A DNA stretch of 64,000 nucleotides from an uncultured Lactobacillus sp. (GTDB lineage Bacteria; Bacillota; Bacilli; Lactobacillales; Lactobacillaceae). Shown here piece after piece: positions 52,783-64,000 of the stretch. The DNA is taken from contig NZ_CAJURR010000008.1 in NCBI RefSeq assembly GCF_910589175.1, positions 1 through 64,000 on the forward strand, given 5' to 3'. Numbering within the stretch: the first letter of the stretch is position 1; each line of letters begins with the position of its first letter. The position numbers and the translations under genes were made by a program. A model generated the notes under the pieces. The model worked only from the letters and a program-made list of their open reading frames with translations. It did not search any database and was not told the DNA's origin.

Positions 52783-54162
52783 ATGAATAAGCAAAAAATG
52801 CCTAAAGACTTCTTCTGGGGTAATTCAGTTTCAAGTATGCAAACTGAAGGTGCCTGGGATGAAGACGGTAAAGGCTTATCAGTTTACGATGTACGACCTG
52901 CTACAGAAAATACTACAGACTGGCACACCGCGATTGATGAATACCATCGTTATGATGAGGATTTAGACCTAATGAAAAAAATGAATATGAATATGTACCG
53001 TATTCAAATTTCATGGTCAAGAGTTTGTCCTGAAGGAGACGGTGATTTTAATCCTAAGGGAATTGAATTTTACGACAAATTAGTAAATGCTATGCTTGAT
53101 CGCGGAATCGAGCCAATGATTTGTTTTTATCACTTTGACATGCCCCTACACCTAGCAAAAGAATACAACGGTTTTATGTCACGCCATGTTGTTGACGCTT
53201 TTGTTAGATTCGGTAAAAAGATGATTGATCATTTTTCAGATCGGGTTAAATACTGGATTGTTTTTAATGAACATAATCTTTACTTCCAAGATGAAGTATT
53301 TAACATCTCTGGTTACGAAAAAGGTGACAAAACTTTAGATGATATGTATACCATCTTCCACCACACCATGATCAGTCATACTCGATTAGCTAATTACATC
53401 CATGAAAAATATGATGATGTAAAAATCGGCGGAATGCTTGCCTTCCAACAAATTTATCCTGAAACTTCGAAATCTACAGATGTTTGGGCAGCAAAACAAA
53501 TTCAAGAATTTTTGAATTTCAATATTTACGATGCAGATACTGGCCGCGGTTATTCACCAGAAGTACTGCAATATGCTAAAGACCACAACATTAATTGGGA
53601 TATAACTGAAGATGATAAAGAAGAAATGAAAAAAGCAAAGGCTGACTTTTTAGCTTTTAGTTACTATTCTTCTTGGACAGTTTCAGCTGATAAAATTCCT
53701 GCTGACGTTGCCCCTAACCGTTACATGAATTATGGCGGTGTAGAAAACAAGTATCTTAAGACAAATGCTTGGGGCTGGACAATTGATCCACTGGGCTTTA
53801 GAAATGCTATTACCACTATGTATAACCGTTACAAGATTCCAGTCTTCCCAATTGAAAACGGAATCGGCTTAAAAGAAACTTGGGATGGTGAGCACATGAT
53901 CGAAGACGATGAACGTATTGCTTACCATGAAGAACATATTAAGGCTATGAAAGATGCGATGTTCTTAGATGGAGCTAAAGTTTTAGGTTATCTAGGCTGG
54001 GGATTAATCGATATTCCAAGTTCACATGCCGATATGGAAAAACGCTACGGTGCTGTTTACGTCAATCGTTCAAATCATGACTTAAAAGATTTAAAACGTG
54101 TTCCTAAGAAATCATTTTATTGGTTCCAAAAAGTATTAAAAGATAATGGAGACGAAATATAA
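52783..54162 (+). CDS. 6-phospho-beta-glucosidase (GH1), first paralogue
   Basis: The 459-residue GH1 enzyme splits 6-phospho-beta-glucosides brought in by the PTS. Visible: MPKDFFWGNSVSSMQTEGAW at the start, acid/base Glu in IVFNEHN (about 163-169) and nucleophile Glu in FPIENGIG. The start is the ATG at 52783, behind AGAGGG; an upstream TTG is in the cre. The stop overlaps the ATG of the next gene (TAATG). Confidence 0.92.
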   Translation: MNKQKMPKDFFWGNSVSSMQTEGAWDEDGKGLSVYDVRPATENTTDWHTAIDEYHRYDEDLDLMKKMNMNMYRIQISWSRVCPEGDGDFNPKGIEFYDKLVNAMLDRGIEPMICFYHFDMPLHLAKEYNGFMSRHVVDAFVRFGKKMIDHFSDRVKYWIVFNEHNLYFQDEVFNISGYEKGDKTLDDMYTIFHHTMISHTRLANYIHEKYDDVKIGGMLAFQQIYPETSKSTDVWAAKQIQEFLNFNIYDADTGRGYSPEVLQYAKDHNINWDITEDDKEEMKKAKADFLAFSYYSSWTVSADKIPADVAPNRYMNYGGVENKYLKTNAWGWTIDPLGFRNAITTMYNRYKIPVFPIENGIGLKETWDGEHMIEDDERIAYHEEHIKAMKDAMFLDGAKVLGYLGWGLIDIPSSHADMEKRYGAVYVNRSNHDLKDLKRVPKKSFYWFQKVLKDNGDEI

Positions 54163-55592
54163 TGAGCGAACAAAAACAATCAGGCTTTAGTGTGTTTGTT
54201 AATAAACGCATACTGCCTCCAGTAATGAAATTTGTTAATACTAAGGCTATCCAAGCCTTACAAAATGGTATGATTTATACTTTACCATTTATTCTTATTG
54301 GATCTATTTTCCTAATTTTAGGAAATATTCCTATTCCAGCTGTAGCTAATGCAATTAATGCTTCCGGTTGGGGAGCATTCTTTAACCAAGCCTACACTAC
54401 TACTTTTAGTATCATGGCTATGTGGGCATCAGTTGGTATTGCCTATATTTATGTTAAAAATGAAGGCTATGAGCCATTAGCTCCCGGTCTTACTTCATTA
54501 GCTGCATTCTTAATGCTTCAAACTTTAACTATTGACAGCCCATTAAAGAATGCCATGGCTAAAGGTATTGACGGTGGAATGAGTGCAAAAGCCGTAACTG
54601 AAAATATTGATAAGTTACCACACGCTTTACAAACATTCTTAGAATCACCAGTTACAGGTGTCTTCAACATTACCTGGCTTGGTGGCGACGGAATGATCGC
54701 TGCAATTATTGTTGGTTTATTAGTCGGCTGGATTTACTCAGCTATTATGAAAAAAGGTTGGACTATTAAGTTACCTGAACAAGTTCCAGCTGCTGTTTCT
54801 AACCAATTTACTGCTATGATTCCATCAGGAATTATCTTAATTGGTACTATGCTTATTTACGCAGGCTTTAAGTTAACTACTGGTTCAGACTTCTTACAAT
54901 GGACCTACCAGACTCTTCAAATTCCACTTCAAGGTATTTCAGATTCACTTGGTGGTGCCATCGCTATTGGATTCTTAGTACCATTCTTCTGGTTCTTTGG
55001 TGTTCACGGTGGTTTAATTGTTGGTTCTCTTGCTGGCCCTATGCTTCAAGCTAACTCTTTTGATAATGCTCAATTATATAAGGCTGGTAAATTAACTATT
55101 GCCAATGGTGCCCATGTTGTTACCAACGAATTCTACAACAACTTTATTAACTTAACTGGTTCAGGTATCACTATTGGTTTAATTATCTTTATTTTAATTG
55201 CTGCCAAATCAGCACAATTACGTTCAATTGGTAAAGTTGAATTAGTTCCTGGTATCTTTAACATTAATGAACCATTCCTATTCGGTTTACCTATTGTTAT
55301 GAACCCATTCTTAGCAATTCCATTCTTCTTAACACCAGTTGTAGTTGCCATCTCAACTTACTTCGTAATTAGAACTGGTATTATCCCTCCTCTTAATGGT
55401 TTTGCTTGTCCATGGACAATGCCAGCTGTTATCTCTGGTTTCCTAATTGGTGGCTGGAAGATGGCAATTTGGCAAGCATGTACCTTAGTTATTTCAACCT
55501 TGATCTACTGGCCATTTGCTAGAAAGTACGACAAGATCCTAGTCCAAAGAGAAGCTACAGCGCTTAAGAAGGACGAAGCTAAAGGTAAATAA
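54162..55592 (+). CDS. PTS EIIC, lactose/cellobiose family (first)
   Basis: The 476-residue permease has about ten membrane segments and EIIC motifs such as FFWFFGVHGG, ITIGLIIFI and GIFNINEPFLFGLPIVMNPF (about 364-383). It imports a beta-glucoside such as cellobiose, phosphorylated by EIIB. Translationally coupled to the GH1 gene through a 1-bp overlap. Confidence 0.92.
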   Translation: MSEQKQSGFSVFVNKRILPPVMKFVNTKAIQALQNGMIYTLPFILIGSIFLILGNIPIPAVANAINASGWGAFFNQAYTTTFSIMAMWASVGIAYIYVKNEGYEPLAPGLTSLAAFLMLQTLTIDSPLKNAMAKGIDGGMSAKAVTENIDKLPHALQTFLESPVTGVFNITWLGGDGMIAAIIVGLLVGWIYSAIMKKGWTIKLPEQVPAAVSNQFTAMIPSGIILIGTMLIYAGFKLTTGSDFLQWTYQTLQIPLQGISDSLGGAIAIGFLVPFFWFFGVHGGLIVGSLAGPMLQANSFDNAQLYKAGKLTIANGAHVVTNEFYNNFINLTGSGITIGLIIFILIAAKSAQLRSIGKVELVPGIFNINEPFLFGLPIVMNPFLAIPFFLTPVVVAISTYFVIRTGIIPPLNGFACPWTMPAVISGFLIGGWKMAIWQACTLVISTLIYWPFARKYDKILVQREATALKKDEAKGK

Positions 55593-55630
55593 TTTTTTAG
55601 CTATTAATTAACACTTATGATTAAAATCGT

Positions 55631-55651
55631 GCTATAATGTAAATGCTTTCA
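55631..55651 (+). promoter_or_regulatory. internal promoter with cre before EIIB
   Basis: Extended -10 TGCTATAAT (55630-55638) abuts the cre-like TGTAAATGCTTTCA (55638-55651), in the 145-bp gap before the EIIB gene. It would let EIIB, the 82-residue gene and EIIA be made apart from EIIC. Confidence 0.6.
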
Positions 55652-55737
55652 ATGATGAAAGTGCATACATTTAATTTATAGATCAACACTCAAACACTGA
55701 AAAACACTTAATTAGATTTACAAAGGAGATAATTATT

Positions 55738-56061
55738 ATGGCAGATAAAACTATTATGTTAGCTTGTTCAGCAGGTATGTCAACTTCACTTTTAGTATCA
55801 AAGATGCAAAATGCAGCTAAAGAAAAAGGTAAAGACTACAAGATCTTTGCTACTGCAGCATCAGGTATCCAAGATGAAATTGATAAGGAACACCCAGATG
55901 TATTAATGCTTGGACCTCAAGTTCAATACATGGAAGACAGTGTTAAAAAGATTACTGATGAAGCAGGCATCCCATTAGCAGTTATTAATATGCAAGACTA
56001 CGGTATGATGAATGGTGAGCATGTTCTTGAAACTGCTCAAGAATTAATGGGCGATAAATAG
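55738..56061 (+). CDS. PTS EIIB, lactose/cellobiose family
   Basis: The 107-residue cytoplasmic domain has the phosphoryl-acceptor cysteine in MLACSAGMSTSLLVSKM (Cys10) and PEVLMLGPQVQYM-like later segments. It takes phosphate from EIIA and passes it to the sugar in EIIC. It is the only EIIB in the region although two EIIC exist. Strong GGAG site. Confidence 0.95.
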   Translation: MADKTIMLACSAGMSTSLLVSKMQNAAKEKGKDYKIFATAASGIQDEIDKEHPDVLMLGPQVQYMEDSVKKITDEAGIPLAVINMQDYGMMNGEHVLETAQELMGDK

Positions 56062-56065
56062 TCAA

Positions 56066-56314
56066 ATGACCGACGAAGTAAAAATTGTTAATGAATTTGA
56101 TCGTAATGGTCATCACTTTAAAATTGGCGTCAGCGCAGATGGACAAGTTTCTATTTATTTAGATAATGAAACTAAAGCTCATCATGGCTATCATTTTCCA
56201 GGTATTATCCAGGTCCCTAAAGGTCTTGAGATAGACGGACAAATGCTATTGCAACTACCAATTGATTGTGATGCAGCAATTGATCAAGGAATTCAAGAAT
56301 TAAAACAAAAATAA
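56066..56314 (+). CDS. hypothetical protein in the PTS operon
   Basis: I do not recognise this 82-residue protein. It has no membrane segment, looks like a small beta-rich domain (HFKIGVSADGQVSIYLDNET) and contains histidines and aspartates (AHHGYHF, PIDCDAAID) but no clear catalytic motif. It sits 5 bp behind EIIB and before a hairpin and EIIA, so it is made with the PTS proteins. Possibly a modulator of the PTS or of the regulator. Confidence 0.6.
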   Translation: MTDEVKIVNEFDRNGHHFKIGVSADGQVSIYLDNETKAHHGYHFPGIIQVPKGLEIDGQMLLQLPIDCDAAIDQGIQELKQK

Positions 56315-56321
56315 TTTATGG

Positions 56322-56372
56322 GAGATGCTTGCTGACATAGTAAAATAAATAATTGTCAGGAGCATCTTTTAT
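56322..56372 (+). terminator. intra-operon hairpin before EIIA
   Basis: AGATGCT...GCTGACA and TGTCAG-GAGCATCT form a strong interrupted stem followed by TTTATTTT, between the small gene and EIIA. Confidence 0.75.
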
Positions 56373-56403
56373 TTTAAAAATACTATCTAGGAGAATTAAA
56401 ATT

Positions 56404-56730
56404 ATGGCACAAGAAAATAGCGATAACATGCAAGTTGTAATGGGAATTATTATGCAAGCCGGTAATGCAAAGGCTGCTGCTATGCAAGCAATCCAAGCTG
56501 CTAAAAAGGGCGACTTTGAAAAGGCTGATGAATTTATTAAGCAAGCAAACGAAGGCTTAGTTAACGCTCACAATGTTCAAACCGATATGTTAACCCAAGA
56601 AGCACAAGGTAACCATGTAAAAGTTGACCTTTACATGGTTCATGCTCAAGACCACTTAATGACAGCTATTACTTTTATTGATTTAGCTAAGGAAGTAGTA
56701 GCTGTCTACAAAAAAATGGCTGAAAAGTAA
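56404..56730 (+). CDS. PTS EIIA, lactose/cellobiose family
   Basis: The 108-residue helical protein has the phosphoryl-acceptor histidine in DLYMVHAQDHLMTA (about residues 75-88) and the family start VVMGIIMQAGNAKAAAM. I start it at 56404, behind AGGAG, rather than 51 bp upstream inside the hairpin. The stop overlaps the start of the GntR gene (TAATGA). Confidence 0.95.
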   Translation: MAQENSDNMQVVMGIIMQAGNAKAAAMQAIQAAKKGDFEKADEFIKQANEGLVNAHNVQTDMLTQEAQGNHVKVDLYMVHAQDHLMTAITFIDLAKEVVAVYKKMAEK

Positions 56731-57455
56731 TGACTACTGAAGCAAAGTACTTAAAAGTTGCTCGAATTCTACAAAAAAGAATTGAAGATGGGATCTATAA
56801 ACCGCAAACTCCACTTCCTGACCAAAAAACACTTGCAGAAGAATTACACGTAAGCCGTTTAACCGTTAAGAAGGCCTTAGATGGTCTACAAAGAAAAGGA
56901 CTAGTCTATAAAGAATCCGGTCTTGGTACCTTTGTCTTAGGACCAGTTCCAATTCAGGATAAATTTGATTCACCAGCGAATGCTTTTAGTGGCTTAGCTA
57001 ATCTTCTAGGATCTGATGAGGTCACTAGCGATATCATTGAATTTAATGTTGAATTTCCAAATGAAGATGTTCAACATTACTTAAAATTAAAATCTAGCGA
57101 TCCAGTTTACAATATTCGTCGTCTAAGACGGCTTGAAGGTAAACCTCTGATTCTGGAACATACATTTATGCCAGTTAACTTAGTTCCAGATTTAAATGAA
57201 GATATATTACATAATTCTATCTATAATTATCTTCATCATAATTTGAAACTTAAATTTGGCGTTGCCTATCGTAAAATTAAGGCTACTAAGGCTGATGATT
57301 GGGATCAACAGTATCTTCAAGCCAAAAAAGACGATCCAATCTTAGAGCTGGAACAAATTGTCTGGTTAAACAATGGTCAACCAGTTGAATATTCAACAAG
57401 CCGAAATCGCTACAATGAACGAAATTATGTCGTTTTAGAGACAAATAGCTTTTAA
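56730..57455 (+). CDS. GntR/UTRA family transcriptional regulator (first)
   Basis: The 241-residue protein has the GntR winged helix (DQKTLAEELHVSRLTVKKAL, about residues 28-47) and a UTRA ligand-binding domain (about 90-235) that senses a phosphorylated sugar. It is the last gene of the cellobiose-type PTS operon, coupled to EIIA, so it probably controls the palindrome at 52743 by sensing the imported 6-phospho-glucoside. Confidence 0.93.
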   Translation: MTTEAKYLKVARILQKRIEDGIYKPQTPLPDQKTLAEELHVSRLTVKKALDGLQRKGLVYKESGLGTFVLGPVPIQDKFDSPANAFSGLANLLGSDEVTSDIIEFNVEFPNEDVQHYLKLKSSDPVYNIRRLRRLEGKPLILEHTFMPVNLVPDLNEDILHNSIYNYLHHNLKLKFGVAYRKIKATKADDWDQQYLQAKKDDPILELEQIVWLNNGQPVEYSTSRNRYNERNYVVLETNSF

Positions 57456-57458
57456 GTA

Positions 57459-59015
<1,557 letters not shown>

Positions 59016-59023
59016 AAAACAAG

Positions 59024-59057
59024 ATAGAACCTAGCTTTTTCTAGGCTCTATTTTTTT
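59024..59057 (+). terminator. terminator of the second GH1 gene
   Basis: ATAGA-A-CCTAG and CTAGG-C-TCTAT pair around a T-rich loop and are followed by T6. Confidence 0.88.
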
Positions 59058-59086
59058 GACAAAATAGATAGAGAAAGACAGACAAA

Positions 59087-59494
59087 ATGATTACAATCAA
59101 AGAACAAGCAAACTTCGAAGCAAAAGATTTCTTTAATTACCTAGATAGGCAACTTACTCAAGCAATTAAAAAATCCCGTGGTAATGACTTACCTGTTAAA
59201 ATTGCTGCAGGAACAACATATCAACAAAGAAATGTGAAAGCCGAAATCACTGAATATGAATTCGGTAAAAAATATGTTTCAGTTTTTAAGTCACCTAAAA
59301 TAGATATTAAAATTGGCTACTATTTAACCGATACACCGCAGGGTTGTCAGATTGTTTTTAAAGAGGATGTTCTTAGCTATGACGAAAAGAAACATTCTAA
59401 TATCGGTACCTGGTTTTATAACTGGCAGTTAAAGCAAGGCGCAAAAAAACAACTAAAGCAAATGAAAAATAATGTCTTAGCCTATACAAAATAA
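59087..59494 (+). CDS. DUF3284 family protein
   Basis: The 135-residue protein matches DUF3284, a small START-like fold often found next to beta-glucoside PTS genes in lactobacilli (IKEQANFEAKDFFNYLDRQL; GTWFYNWQLKQGAKKQLKQM). No signal peptide. Role unknown. Followed by a strong terminator shared with the next gene on the other strand. Confidence 0.8.
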   Translation: MITIKEQANFEAKDFFNYLDRQLTQAIKKSRGNDLPVKIAAGTTYQQRNVKAEITEYEFGKKYVSVFKSPKIDIKIGYYLTDTPQGCQIVFKEDVLSYDEKKHSNIGTWFYNWQLKQGAKKQLKQMKNNVLAYTK

Positions 59495-59546
59495 AAATAG
59501 TCCTAGTCTCAAAGAATTTGTATTTTGAGACTAGGACTATTTTTTT
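59493..59546. terminator. bidirectional terminator
   Basis: AAATAGTCCTAGTCTCAAA and TTTTGAGACTAGGACTATTT form a stem of about 19 bp with A- and T-runs, between convergent genes. Confidence 0.95.
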
Positions 59547-60243
59547 AAATAATATCATCAGAACTTTGATCATAGAATTTAGAGTTTTGATAATTGTATA
59601 CCAATTTAGAACTATCAAATGGTGTCCCATTGGCTAAATAGAAAGTATCATAAACTTCTAAACAGGGATCTCCTTCTTCTAATTCTAGATATTTTGCTTC
59701 ATCGGCTCTTAACTTTCTAACGCGCATATATTTATCAGAGAAACGAATTTCTTTCTTTAAACCATCCTTGATATAGTCAAAAATCGATCCCTCAGCAATT
59801 TCCTTACTCATAAACGGAATAATGCTCTTAGGATAATACGATTCTTCTAAAACAAATGGCTTACCTTCTTGTCTGCGCAATCTTTTTATAAAGTAACATA
59901 CTTCATCAGAATGCAGATAGTCACATAAAGGTTTAGGGGGCCTTTTCTCAGCAAACTCAATTACTTCAGTAGTAGGATCTTTTAAAACATGAGCAAACCC
60001 GGCGTTATCAGTAAGTGACATATAACCATCTCGCCCTGTAGGTCTGACAAAAACGCCAGAACCTTGAACTTTATAAACTATTCCTCGTTGAGTTAACAAA
60101 GTAATCGCCTGTAAGATAGTAGATTTACCAACTTGATATTCTTTCATTAATTCGGTAATTGTTGGTAATTTATCTCCATGATGAAGTTTGTTTTTGGTGA
60201 TATAAACTTTTATTTTATCCGCAACTAATTCATATTTTTTCAT
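59545..60243 (-). CDS. GntR/UTRA family transcriptional regulator (second)
   Basis: The 232-residue protein has a GntR winged helix (TITELMKEYQVGKSTILQAI, about 28-47) and a UTRA domain (about 85-228; GSIFDYIKDGLKKEIRFSDK). It lies downstream of the second EIIC gene. An AAAAGTCTATACTTTT palindrome (60300-60315) precedes it, and a one-mismatch copy (62301-62316) lies between the divergent EIIC and GH1 promoters, so it likely regulates both. Confidence 0.92.
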   Translation of the reverse strand: MKKYELVADKIKVYITKNKLHHGDKLPTITELMKEYQVGKSTILQAITLLTQRGIVYKVQGSGVFVRPTGRDGYMSLTDNAGFAHVLKDPTTEVIEFAEKRPPKPLCDYLHSDEVCYFIKRLRRQEGKPFVLEESYYPKSIIPFMSKEIAEGSIFDYIKDGLKKEIRFSDKYMRVRKLRADEAKYLELEEGDPCLEVYDTFYLANGTPFDSSKLVYNYQNSKFYDQSSDDII

Positions 60244-60261
60244 TACTATGTCCTTAAAATA

Positions 60262-60315
60262 AAAATCTTCATAGTTATATTTTAAACTACGAAGATTTTA
60301 AAAGTCTATACTTTT
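60262..60315. promoter_or_regulatory. EIIC terminator-like hairpin and GntR operator
   Basis: AAAATCTTCaTAGT (60262 on) and ACTAcGAAGATTTT form a stem, with T-runs on the minus strand, behind the EIIC gene. Next to it AAAAGTCTATACTTTT (60300-60315) is a palindromic operator candidate matching 62301-62316 at 15 of 16 bases. Confidence 0.55.
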
Positions 60316-60318
60316 TAA

Positions 60319-61671
60319 TTATGCTTTAGTAGCATCTGCTTGTTCCTTCTTAAGCAATTCGTTGTCATAGTGCTTAATAAATGGATACCAAATCAAGAAG
60401 GCAATTATAGCATTGACCAAGGCTAAAACGAAACCTTGCCAACTAGCAGTAGCCATCATACCACCAAGACCTACAGGAATTGGCCATGGTTGTTGAACAA
60501 TGATCTTAGGAACTAAGTGAGTTGCAATTGCAGCATAAGCAGTCATTGAACATACCATTGGAGCAGCTAAGAATGGAATAAACAATTTAATGTTATAAAC
60601 AATTGGCAAACCAAATAGTAAAGGTTCGTTAATGTTAAATACAGCAGGAACAGCTTCAAGTTTACCAAGTTCTCGTAATTGCTTTGATCTAGCAGCAAAT
60701 GCCATCCAAAGAGCCATACCAAGGGTAGCACCAGAACCACCCATAATTACAAAGGCGTTTGAGAATTCACCAGCAAACACATAGTGAGCACCAGCAGCAT
60801 TAGCAGCCATATTTGATAAAACAATGGCTTGATAGAAACTTGAAATAATGGTTGCACCATGAATACCAAACCACCATAAGAAGTGGATCAGGAAGAAGAT
60901 AATTAATACTCCCCACCAGGTATTAGCAATATTTGAAACAAATGAGAATGGGATAAATAGGAGTTGGAAAATATCTGTACCAAGTACAATTAAAATTACA
61001 TCAATTACCGCAATAACTACTGCAATGACGAAACCAGGAATTAAGGCAGTAAATGAGTTAGCAACACCAGATGGAACAGATGCTGGCATCTTAATACGCC
61101 AATTATGTTTAATACAGAAGCGATAAATTTGAACAGTTAACCAAGCAACGATCAAACCAGTAAAAATACCAGTCGCACCAATTCTTGTTAAACCTGATCC
61201 AGAGATACCATATCCTCCGGCAACAACATTATCTTTCTTTAAGATATTAACAAAAATAGTATTGCCGCCCTTCCAAACTAATTGTGGAACGGTAATGAAT
61301 AGGCCCATTAAAGTTAAGAAAACAGCGTTTAATGGATCAAGCAATAAGTTTTCTTCTTTGCGATAAATATCGGCATAGTTATAAGCGAATGATCCAGCAA
61401 AGTATATCGCAATAATACCCATTGTGGCGTTGTAAATAACAGTATAAATATTGTTAAAACGTCCAAATGTATTGTTATAAAAATCTACAAATCCTTTAGC
61501 AGTAATAACTTGTGTTAAAACTGTTAAGACCAAAAACATAGATCCAATGATAGAAAAGGCAATAATAGAATAACCAGCACCCATAATTGCACGTACAAAA
61601 CGTGAACCTGAGAACTTACCTAAAGCCTTCATCATTTTATCTTTAAATGATGGTTGCGCAGTGTCAGACAT
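60319..61671 (-). CDS. PTS EIIC, lactose/cellobiose family (second)
   Basis: The 450-residue permease has about ten membrane segments and EIIC motifs (LIHFLWWFGIHGATI, VFNINEPLLFGLPIVYNIKL). No EIIB or EIIA gene is next to it, so it probably relies on those at 55738 and 56404 or on others elsewhere. 22 bp behind the small membrane protein gene, co-transcribed from the promoter at 62244-62272. Confidence 0.92.
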   Translation of the reverse strand: MSDTAQPSFKDKMMKALGKFSGSRFVRAIMGAGYSIIAFSIIGSMFLVLTVLTQVITAKGFVDFYNNTFGRFNNIYTVIYNATMGIIAIYFAGSFAYNYADIYRKEENLLLDPLNAVFLTLMGLFITVPQLVWKGGNTIFVNILKKDNVVAGGYGISGSGLTRIGATGIFTGLIVAWLTVQIYRFCIKHNWRIKMPASVPSGVANSFTALIPGFVIAVVIAVIDVILIVLGTDIFQLLFIPFSFVSNIANTWWGVLIIFFLIHFLWWFGIHGATIISSFYQAIVLSNMAANAAGAHYVFAGEFSNAFVIMGGSGATLGMALWMAFAARSKQLRELGKLEAVPAVFNINEPLLFGLPIVYNIKLFIPFLAAPMVCSMTAYAAIATHLVPKIIVQQPWPIPVGLGGMMATASWQGFVLALVNAIIAFLIWYPFIKHYDNELLKKEQADATKA

Positions 61672-61693
61672 AGTACATCCCCCTCAATTTGTC

Positions 61694-62191
61694 CTACTGT
61701 CTATTACTTTCAAATGTCTTAATTGCTCGTGCATATTTGTCGCGACCATTTTGAATGTTACTAATCCTTCTTAAGATTAAGATAGAGCCTAGTATTCCAA
61801 TAATTAAAATTGTAAAAATTACATTTGCGACATCATTTGTAGCCATAAAAGGAAATAGAATCTTTCCAAATGGTAAATAGCAACTCATAGCAAAGATTAC
61901 ATTTGCAACTAGCTGGAGTTGATAATACAGTTTTGTAAATTTTAAGTCAGTATTTCTGACATTCCACTTACTTACCTGCTCTACTGAAGCTATTAATAAT
62001 AAAACAAATAATAATCCTGAAATTATCGAAGCAACAATATCGTGGTAACAAATTGCAAAAACTAACCAAAAGAGATTAGTGAATAAGAACGCCGCAGAAA
62101 AATAACGAATCATTAAATAGCGGCTAAAATTTATAGATCTCACACTCATGTCATGTTTCTTTTGTTCTAAACTCTGATCTCTTTTAATCAT
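61694..62191 (-). CDS. small membrane protein before the second EIIC
   Basis: I do not recognise this 165-residue protein. It has four predicted membrane segments (YFSAAFLFTNLFWLVFAICY; IISGLLFVLLLIASV; NVIFAMSCYLPFGKILF; NVIFTILIIGILGSILIL) and charged ends. I begin it at ATG 62191, behind AAAGGG; a TTG 48 bp upstream is inside the promoter region. It is in an operon with EIIC and may aid or modulate it. Confidence 0.6.
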   Translation of the reverse strand: MIKRDQSLEQKKHDMSVRSINFSRYLMIRYFSAAFLFTNLFWLVFAICYHDIVASIISGLLFVLLLIASVEQVSKWNVRNTDLKFTKLYYQLQLVANVIFAMSCYLPFGKILFPFMATNDVANVIFTILIIGILGSILILRRISNIQNGRDKYARAIKTFESNRQ

Positions 62192-62243
62192 TATTGTATC
62201 TGCCCTTTCAATATTGTTCCTGAACAATTCAGACAACACCTGT

Positions 62244-63838
<1,595 letters not shown>

Positions 63839-63844
63839 TTATTC

Positions 63845-63883
63845 AAAAATAGGATTTAGAAAGTACTCTAAATCCTATTTTTT
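63845..63883 (+). terminator. terminator of the third GH1 gene
   Basis: AAAATAGGATTTAGA and TCTAAATCCTATTTTTT form a 14-bp stem. Confidence 0.92.
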
Positions 63884-63891
63884 CATTCTTA

Positions 63892-63918
63892 TTAGCACCG
63901 TTCTAATTAGTGTGCTAA
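63892..63918 (+). promoter_or_regulatory. CIRCE-like heat-shock operator
   Basis: TTAGCACCG - 9 nt - GTGTGCTAA has the exact 9-9-9 layout of CIRCE (TTAGCACTC-N9-GAGTGCTAA), with the outer seven bases of each arm perfect. TTTTAC (63922-63927) and TACAAT (63945-63950) form the promoter behind it. Confidence 0.7.
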
Positions 63919-63987
63919 ATATTTTACTTTCCCTACGGACCTACTACAATAGAGATTGTAGAGAGCGTAATGGAAGGAAGTTTTATT

Positions 63988-64000
63988 ATGGCAAACGAAA
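63988..64000 (+). CDS. start of a gene cut by the window end, possibly hsp20
   Basis: Only ATG GCA AAC GAA A is present (MANE). A GGAAGGAAG ribosome site precedes it. With the CIRCE-like operator upstream, a small heat-shock protein (lactobacillus Hsp20 often begins MANE) is a reasonable guess; the rest lies outside the window. Confidence 0.5.

Overview
The window reads as chromosome of a low-GC lactic acid bacterium, most likely the Lactobacillus gasseri / johnsonii / paragasseri group. The basis is AT-rich DNA with strong AGGAGG-type ribosome sites, many CcpA (cre) sites, a maltose phosphorylase maltodextrin operon, several PTS / 6-phospho-beta-glucosidase cassettes, and Gram-positive gene neighbours (rpoE-pyrG-murA; metG-tatD-rnmV-rsmA-veg-purR-glmU-prs). 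This is inference from gene content; no database was searched. No insertion sequence, prophage or CRISPR array was seen.

Region 1 (1-13.9 kb) is accessory. It holds an Rrf2 regulator with an oxidoreductase, a LytTR/DUF3021/ABC exporter module, a DUF2178-Xre pair, yjdF under an azaaromatic-type riboswitch, a TetR-flavoprotein pair and an Xre membrane regulator. It also has two copies of a type I toxin-antitoxin locus (holin-like toxin with convergent antisense RNA; one copy is frameshifted) plus a possible third remnant, a PEBP protein and a second TetR regulator with a 37-bp palindrome. The region ends with an Abi_2/AbiF-type HEPN protein. Directly behind it is what looks like a separate small-RNA gene with its own promoter, three stem-loops and a terminator; this is the most interesting candidate system here.

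Region 2 (14-24.4 kb) is core metabolism: guaA, a guanine-riboswitch-controlled xpt-pbuX operon, a murA paralogue whose fosfomycin-target cysteine is replaced by aspartate, pyrG with a CTP-sensing GGGC-start attenuator, rpoE, a DUF1934 gene and an HD phosphohydrolase.

Region 3 (24.4-38.4 kb) is maltodextrin use on the minus strand. malR is followed by two operons: two GH13 enzymes, and mapA-pgmB-msmK-malE-malF-malG-GH13. Each promoter carries the same arrangement of a cre over the -35 and a MalR palindrome just upstream. Imported maltodextrins are trimmed by the GH13 enzymes, maltose is split by phosphorolysis, and beta-phosphoglucomutase feeds glycolysis.

Region 4 (38.5-51.6 kb) is housekeeping: prs, glmU, purR, veg, rsmA, rnmV, tatD, metG, comEB, trpS, a SRAP gene, tRNA-Gly(CCC) and a CPBP-like protein. 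It includes an M-box Mg2+ riboswitch in front of a truncated, motif-degenerate P-type ATPase.

Region 5 (51.7-63.9 kb) is beta-glucoside use: a ROK kinase, three GH1 6-phospho-beta-glucosidases, two EIIC permeases but only one EIIB and one EIIA, two GntR/UTRA regulators, a DUF3284 gene and several cre sites. The window ends at a CIRCE-like heat-shock operator and the first codons of a gene that is probably hsp20.
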